Below are positions 59,591-64,000 of a stretch of 64,000 bases of DNA, piece after piece; the first letter of the stretch is position 1, and each line of letters starts with the position of its first letter. The DNA is taken from NCBI GenBank assembly GCA_027627225.1, contig JAPFQT010000086.1, positions 682,001 through 746,000 of the forward strand, read 5' to 3'. This stretch comes from Congeria kusceri (taxonomy: Eukaryota; Mollusca; Bivalvia; Myida; Dreissenidae). Made by a program: the position numbers and the translations under genes. The notes below the pieces were generated by a model, which made no database searches, was not told where the DNA came from, and saw only the letters and a program-made list of their open reading frames with translations.

Positions 59591-60004
59591 CGACGACAAC
59601 ACACTTCGATTTAGACGATCTGTACACGATGCAGTGGACAGCCGGAACTCGATGCAGACGGGATACAATGACACATGCGGGAGCGACCAGCTAAGTACAA
59701 TAAGACAACAGCAATACAAATGAACGTAATAACAAATACCGTAAATTTGTATCACATGTTTTAGAGTACAATATAATTATTATCTTGCTATTCGTTCGGT
59801 AATACAATATAACTTTGTTTTGGCGAAAGAAAAAAACTCGTACGTTTTCTGATAGTTTCATTTTAATAATCCAGATAAAATCGTCAGTTATTCTATAAGG
59901 TTAAAATATTAAAACATTTGTATAAACAATACTATATTATTATTATTAATCTTATCATTATTCATATGAACGCACATCAACTTGTTTCAGACGACAACCC
60001 GATC
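59591..60004. other. Module remnant and AT-rich spacer
   Basis: Contains GATGCAGTGGACAGCCGGAA then GATGCAGACGGGATACAATG (59629-59672), related to the exon-like modules, then AT-rich DNA up to a TTTCAGACGACAAC start near 59986. Confidence 0.45.
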
Positions 60005-60830
60005 CCAATGCAGACCAAGACAACCAGATCCCGTTGCCGAAGACAACAACACCCCGTTGCCGAGGACAACAACACCCCGTTGCCGAGGACAACAATGCCT
60101 TCTTACCGAAGACAACCACACCCCGTTACCGAGGACAACCACACCCCGTTGCCGAAGACAACAATGCATTGTTGCCGAGGACAACCACACCCCGTTGCCG
60201 AGGACAACCACACCCCCTTGCCGAAGATAACCACACCCCGTTGCCGAGGACAACCACACCCCATTGCTGAAGATAACCACATCCCGTTGCCGAGGACAAC
60301 CACACCCCATTGCCGAAGATAACCACATCCCGTTGCCGAGGACAACCACACCACATTGCCGAAGAAAAAAACACCCCGTTGCCGACGACACCCACACCCC
60401 CTGGCCGAGGACAACCACACCCCGTTGCCGAGGACAACCACACCCCATTGCCGAGGACAATCACATCCCGTTACTGAAGACAACCAAAACCCGTTACTGA
60501 GGACAACCTTACCCCGTTACATAGGACAACCATGTCCCGTTGCCGACGACAACCACGCCCTGTTGCCGACGACAACCACGCCCCGTTGCCAACAACACAT
60601 CGTTGCCAACAAAAACAACACCCCGTAGCCAACAAAAACAACACCTCGTTGAAAACAAAAACAACACCCCGTTGCCAAAAACACTTGGTTGCCAACAACA
60701 CCCCGTTGCCAACAACAACATCCCGTGGCCAACAACAACACCCCGTTGCCGAGGAGAATCACACCCGACGACAATCACACCCGAGGACAATCATACCCCG
60801 TTGCCAAGGACAATCATTCCCCGCTGCGGA
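60005..60830. repeat. 23-bp CCCCGTTGCC minisatellite, array B
   Basis: About 27 units of ACCCCGTTGCCGAGGACAAC plus CAC, then CAACAAAAACAACA variants. It begins after a TTTCAG and a GATCCCAATGCAGACC module start, as array A begins inside a module, so the two arrays are probably duplicates. Confidence 0.88.
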
Positions 60831-60966
60831 CGATAAGCACAATAACACAACAAAAACAGAACTACAGAACAAATACAGTAAATGTTGATCATATATTGTT
60901 TGCTATATAATATATTTTCCTGGTTTTCATATGGCAATACAATATTATTTTGTTTTGGCATTTATA

Positions 60967-62470
60967 TGTCATGTGATCCAAAAAAATACAACGTTCATCG
61001 GTCTCCAATAGACGCTTTCTTCCGGTTCCAGTCTTTTAGCAGCCAAGTTGACGAGTGTTATCGATCTTGTGCAGACGCGTTCCGCGTTTCAACGGTGCTC
61101 CTGTTTCTAAACGATTGCGGGAACGAGGCCCGTTGCTATTGGATACCAGCACCAGATAAGTCATAACGACATCACGTATTCACGTAGTTTGCAAGCCTAA
61201 GTTTGTATTAAAGTTACGGCCTCTCAAACTAAAAAAATCTTTATTTAGGACAATGTTGAATAGATTTTAACTAGAAATTGTGACAACTTCAGCGTCGCAT
61301 GTTGTAATCCCTTAGTTTAAACGTATTTATTTTAGCTCGATTGTGTCGAAAGACATAGGCTTATTGAGTCCTTCTCAAGTCCGTTCCTGGGTAGAACCAT
61401 TACTTGGTGTCTTTTGAGAAAGATTGTTCGAACGCTAATTTAGTAGGAATCGAACTCGTGACCTCCCTAACTCATGGCGTACACCATATCCATAACAAAA
61501 TTGCGGCCTCCATTAAACCATTAAATATACACTTTATAAATTGCGTTGTGCGACAAAATGGCAGCTTTAACTCACAATTCGGGATTGGGGTGTCAACAAT
61601 TGTTTATAGATCGGTGACATTTATCTGAGTTATTAACATTAGAGCTGATTTTATCTTTGTCGGAAAAGAGGAGTGTTTGTTTATGTGTATCTTCAACCCA
61701 AGGCCCGGTCAAATCAGGCGACAAGATGGAAAGGGCGCCCACAGCCTGCCGTCTGGCTTGTCAGGGTCATGACCAGGGAGTTCAAAGGAATGAATACGAG
61801 TCTTTTCTGACAATCAAATTAATGGGGTTGAAATTTTTATTTTTTTACTTGCGTCCAATGTTTTTCGAGTTGCCATTTGCGTTAATTTTAATAATTTTAA
61901 TAATAATATATTGTAGATTAATAATGTTCTAAAGCGATGAACACAAGCCAGAATAAAACAACACTGTGGTATGCAATTACATATAAAATGTATTTACAGA
62001 TTTTTTATTTCAGCGTGATATCTGACGTGTTGTCCACTGAGTGATTGGTATGCTACAGAAGTGCCGTTTCTCCAAGCCCGATTCCGACAACACCTCAATC
62101 TCAGTTTTGCTCCATGCCGGCGACAGCAGAGTCCGATGAAGACGACAGTCAAGAGTTCGATAAATGTGACGATGGTCCAAGGTAGGTCTTTTTTATAATT
62201 GTGATGATTATTTTCAGAGATTAATGCCGGAAACCAGTAGCGGGTGAAAATAAACACCATATGATGCAGACACCAAACAACCATGTGCAAAAAATAACAA
62301 CCAGAGCTTGATGAAGACGACAGTGGATGGCGACGACAATCCGGGGTAAATTTTATTGTTATACTGTTTATAAGAATTTCAGAGTTACGTGCTGACAACA
62401 CGAGTTCTATGCCGACAGGAACCGGAGGCCAATGCCGACGACAATCCAAGCTAGATGAATACAGCAGAAA
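60967..62470 (+). repeat. Segmental duplication, copy 2
   Basis: Pairs with 56085-57690. The first block (61011-61166) reads DAFFRFQSFSSQVDECYRSC and ends at the same stop as copy 1. The later block is at 61657-61810. A SINE (61319-61510) interrupts it. The last part (62030-62470) holds GTGCCGTTTCTCC and repeated GATGAAGACGACAGT-type words after TTTCAG starts. Confidence 0.75.
61319..61510 (-). mobile_element. SINE inserted in duplication copy 2
   Basis: Same family as 54462-54658 on the minus strand (GGATATGGTGTACGCC, GAGTTCGATTCCTACTAA, TAATGGTTCTACCCAGGAAC). The matching site in copy 1 (near 56440) is empty, so it arrived after the duplication. Confidence 0.75.
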
Positions 62471-62730
62471 TAAATGCCGTGATATCCGTAAGATCAACTC
62501 CATATTTCTTTTGGTTTCATGAGCTATACAGATTATCATTATTTTAAGTAGTTCGTTAAAACTTAAATATATACAGAGAGAGTTCAATAGCGGAACGATG
62601 AATAACGAAAAGTTTAGCCTGGCAATTACAATAACAAGATTGTAGAAATTTTATTGTGTAATATTTTGCTCTTAAAGTACAAATCTGTCCCATTTTCAAA
62701 TAATATCGGCAATTGTAAAAGCAAGTGTTG

Positions 62731-62900
62731 TAGTCGAAAGCCTGTGGTTATTCCGAAACTGTCAAGTCCGTTTCCTGGGAAGAGCCAGTACTTGGTGTCT
62801 TTTAGAAATTTCTTTCGAACGTTCCCCGGGTAGGCATAAACTCCAGACCTTCCGATCGCAGAGCGGACACCCGGACACCGTATTCATTAAACCACGGAGA
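62731..62900 (-). mobile_element. SINE in tandem unit 1
   Basis: GTCGAAAGCCTGTGGTTATT, CAAGTCCGTTTCCTGGGAAG, AGCCAGTACTTGGTGTCTTT and a head with TTCCGATCGCAGAGCGGACA, reverse orientation. An extra ACCCGGACACC duplication lies in the head. Confidence 0.7.
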
Positions 62901-63237
62901 TTTTAAGTGGTTCGTTAAAATGTAAATTTATAAATGATAGATAACGAAAATATATGGGCTGGCAATACAAATATTTTGTTATAGTTTCTTCTTAATGTAC
63001 AGACTGTTCCATTTTCAACTAATTTCAGCACTTTTAGCAGCCAGTGAAGTAGTGTTGTGTTTATCAGCTGATGATAACCACGACGCATGCGCAGTAAACA
63101 GATGGACAACATCAAGTGAATTAACTTTCATGGGCGTAATGTTTTTGTTTTATTTTTAATTATAAGAATAAAAGCCGTGAATTGCAAAAGATCAACGTTT
63201 TGGTTGTACTATTGATGAGAATTTTAGTTTAGTTAAA

Positions 63238-63423
63238 AAAATAAATATTTGAGCTCGATTGTGTCGAAAACCTGAGCTTATTGAGACACGTACGTCCGTT
63301 GTCTGGGTAGAGCCAATACTTGGGTGTTTTTTTGAGAAAGTTCTTTCTATGCGCTCCCCGGGTAGGGATCGAACTCGGACCTTTAGATCAAAAGGCGGAC
63401 ACCATATCAAGTAAACCACTGAC
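63238..63423 (-). mobile_element. SINE in tandem unit 2
   Basis: GAGCTCGATTGTGTCGAAAA, GGTAGAGCCAATACTTGGGT, GGTAGGGATCGAACTCGGAC and AGGCGGACACCATATCAAGT: complete in reverse orientation. Confidence 0.75.
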
Positions 63424-63852
63424 ATATTAAGTGGTTCGTTAAAACTTTAAAATGTATATATACAACAAATGTATACAGAGATAATAGCAAAACGATGAAA
63501 AACGAAAAACAAAATACTGGTAGGCTGACAATACAAAATATTTTAATTTTACTTCTGTAATATTTTCCTATTAATATACAAAATTGTTTTACTTTGAAAT
63601 AAGTTCAGCAATTATAGAAGACAGTAAAGAAGAGTTTACCAGTTGACGACAACGACAGCTAAATGACGACCATGACTCATGCGCAGGAAACAGATTAAGG
63701 ACTGTGACAACACCATCCGAGTTAACGAGCATTGTCGTAAAGTTTTTGTTTTATTTTCAAGTACAAGAATAAAAGCCGGGTTTTGCTTAAGATTGGCATT
63801 ATATTTCTCTTAATTTGTTTTGGTTGTACTATTGAGGAGAATTCTAGTTTAG

Positions 63853-64000
63853 TTTAAACTTATTTATTTAAGCTCGATTGTGTCGAATGCCTGAGGTTAT
63901 TTACACACTTTCAAGTCCGTTTTCTGGGTAGAGCCAATACTTGGTGTCGTTTTGAAAAGTTCGTTCGAACTCAGGGCCTCCCGAGCGCAAGGCGGACACC
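63853..64000 (-). mobile_element. SINE in tandem unit 3, cut by window end
   Basis: AGTTTAAACTTATTTATTTA, AGCTCGATTGTGTCGAATGC, GTAGAGCCAATACTTGGTGT and GCAAGGCGGACACC at the edge; its head lies beyond 64000. Confidence 0.75.

Larger units (their letters stand above)
62537..64000. repeat. Tandem ~0.5-0.6-kb units each carrying a SINE
   Basis: Three units start TTAAGTxGTTCGTTAAAACT near 62537, 62907 and 63433. They continue with AACGAAAA, GGCTGxCAATACAA, CAxTTTTAxCAGxCAGTxAAG and, in two of them, GACGCATGCGCAG, AATAAAAGCCG and TTTTGGTTGTACTATTGA. Each is followed by a minus-strand SINE (62731-62900, 63238-63423, and 63853 to the window end). SINE-to-SINE spacing is about 507 and 615 bp. The last unit runs off the window. 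Confidence 0.75.

Noticed and set aside
58862..60830. Pro/Thr/Asn-rich frames as a secreted repetitive (mucin- or byssus-like) protein
   Set aside because: Multiple frames on both strands are open at once and the 23-bp period forces frame cycling. No signal peptide or exon borders are seen.
1..64000. CRISPR arrays or a prokaryotic defence system suggested by the regular repeats
   Set aside because: Units are adjacent without unique spacers, no cas-like frames exist and the genome is clearly eukaryotic.

Overview
The window reads as intron- and repeat-rich nuclear DNA of a bivalve mollusc, most likely a heterodont close to Dreissena. The grounds are introns with GT-AG borders, a TRIM-type NHL-repeat gene of the sort that is expanded in bivalves, tRNA-headed SINEs with a bivalve-style body, and the palindromic TTAGCCTGTGCGGAxTCCGCACAGGCTAA family. 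The species assignment is inference from memory of these repeats, not from a search. There is no bacterial operon structure, no rRNA gene, no convincing functional tRNA gene and no CRISPR array.

Genes are few. At the left end (1200-3491, + strand) are the last two coding exons of a TRIM/NHL protein: coiled coil, then a propeller of about six NHL-type repeats. The reading frame joins exactly across a 926-bp intron. On the minus strand, three exons at 7061-8541 splice in phase into the C-terminal half of a basic protein I do not recognise. Another minus-strand set of coding blocks (12671-14368) carries a stop and frame breaks and looks like a decayed gene. Two short + strand candidate first coding exons, each ending in a GTAAGT donor (52436-52492 and 55694-55711), hint at genes that run beyond what I can join. 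Nearly all other long open frames are by-products of tandem repeats whose units lack stop codons.

The rest is a museum of repeats. Tandem arrays dominate: a 137-bp array (1-500); a 43-bp array apparently grown out of a SINE body (14.8-15.6 kb); four 26-bp arrays built from two 13-bp half-units and all in one orientation (20.3, 35.6, 39.6 and 48.3 kb); 24-bp, 22-bp and 32-bp arrays that share a CGCCGATGA core (26.6 and 32.9 kb); 23-bp CCCCGTTGCC arrays (58.9 and 60.0 kb); and GATCAC-type arrays (47.8 and 51.7 kb). Mobile elements include three Helitron-like elements with a hairpin at each end and a tandem core of about 170 bp (16.1, 41.1 and 43.9 kb), two TTAA-bordered elements with a tRNA-like stretch inside, a hAT-like element with an 8-bp target duplication, a Harbinger-like MITE, an inverted pair of small MITEs with 6-bp target duplications, about ten pieces of one foldback family, and at least seven copies of one tRNA-derived SINE.

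The right end (56-64 kb) is a duplication complex. A 1.6-kb block occurs twice (56085-57690 and 60967-62470), flanking the 23-bp arrays. It is followed by a tandem series of units that each carry the same SINE. A SINE present only in one copy and a GC-rich MITE present only in the other allow relative dating. I see no coordinated pathway or gene cluster. The most unusual aspects are how minisatellites, SINEs and foldback elements appear to give rise to, or travel with, one another.
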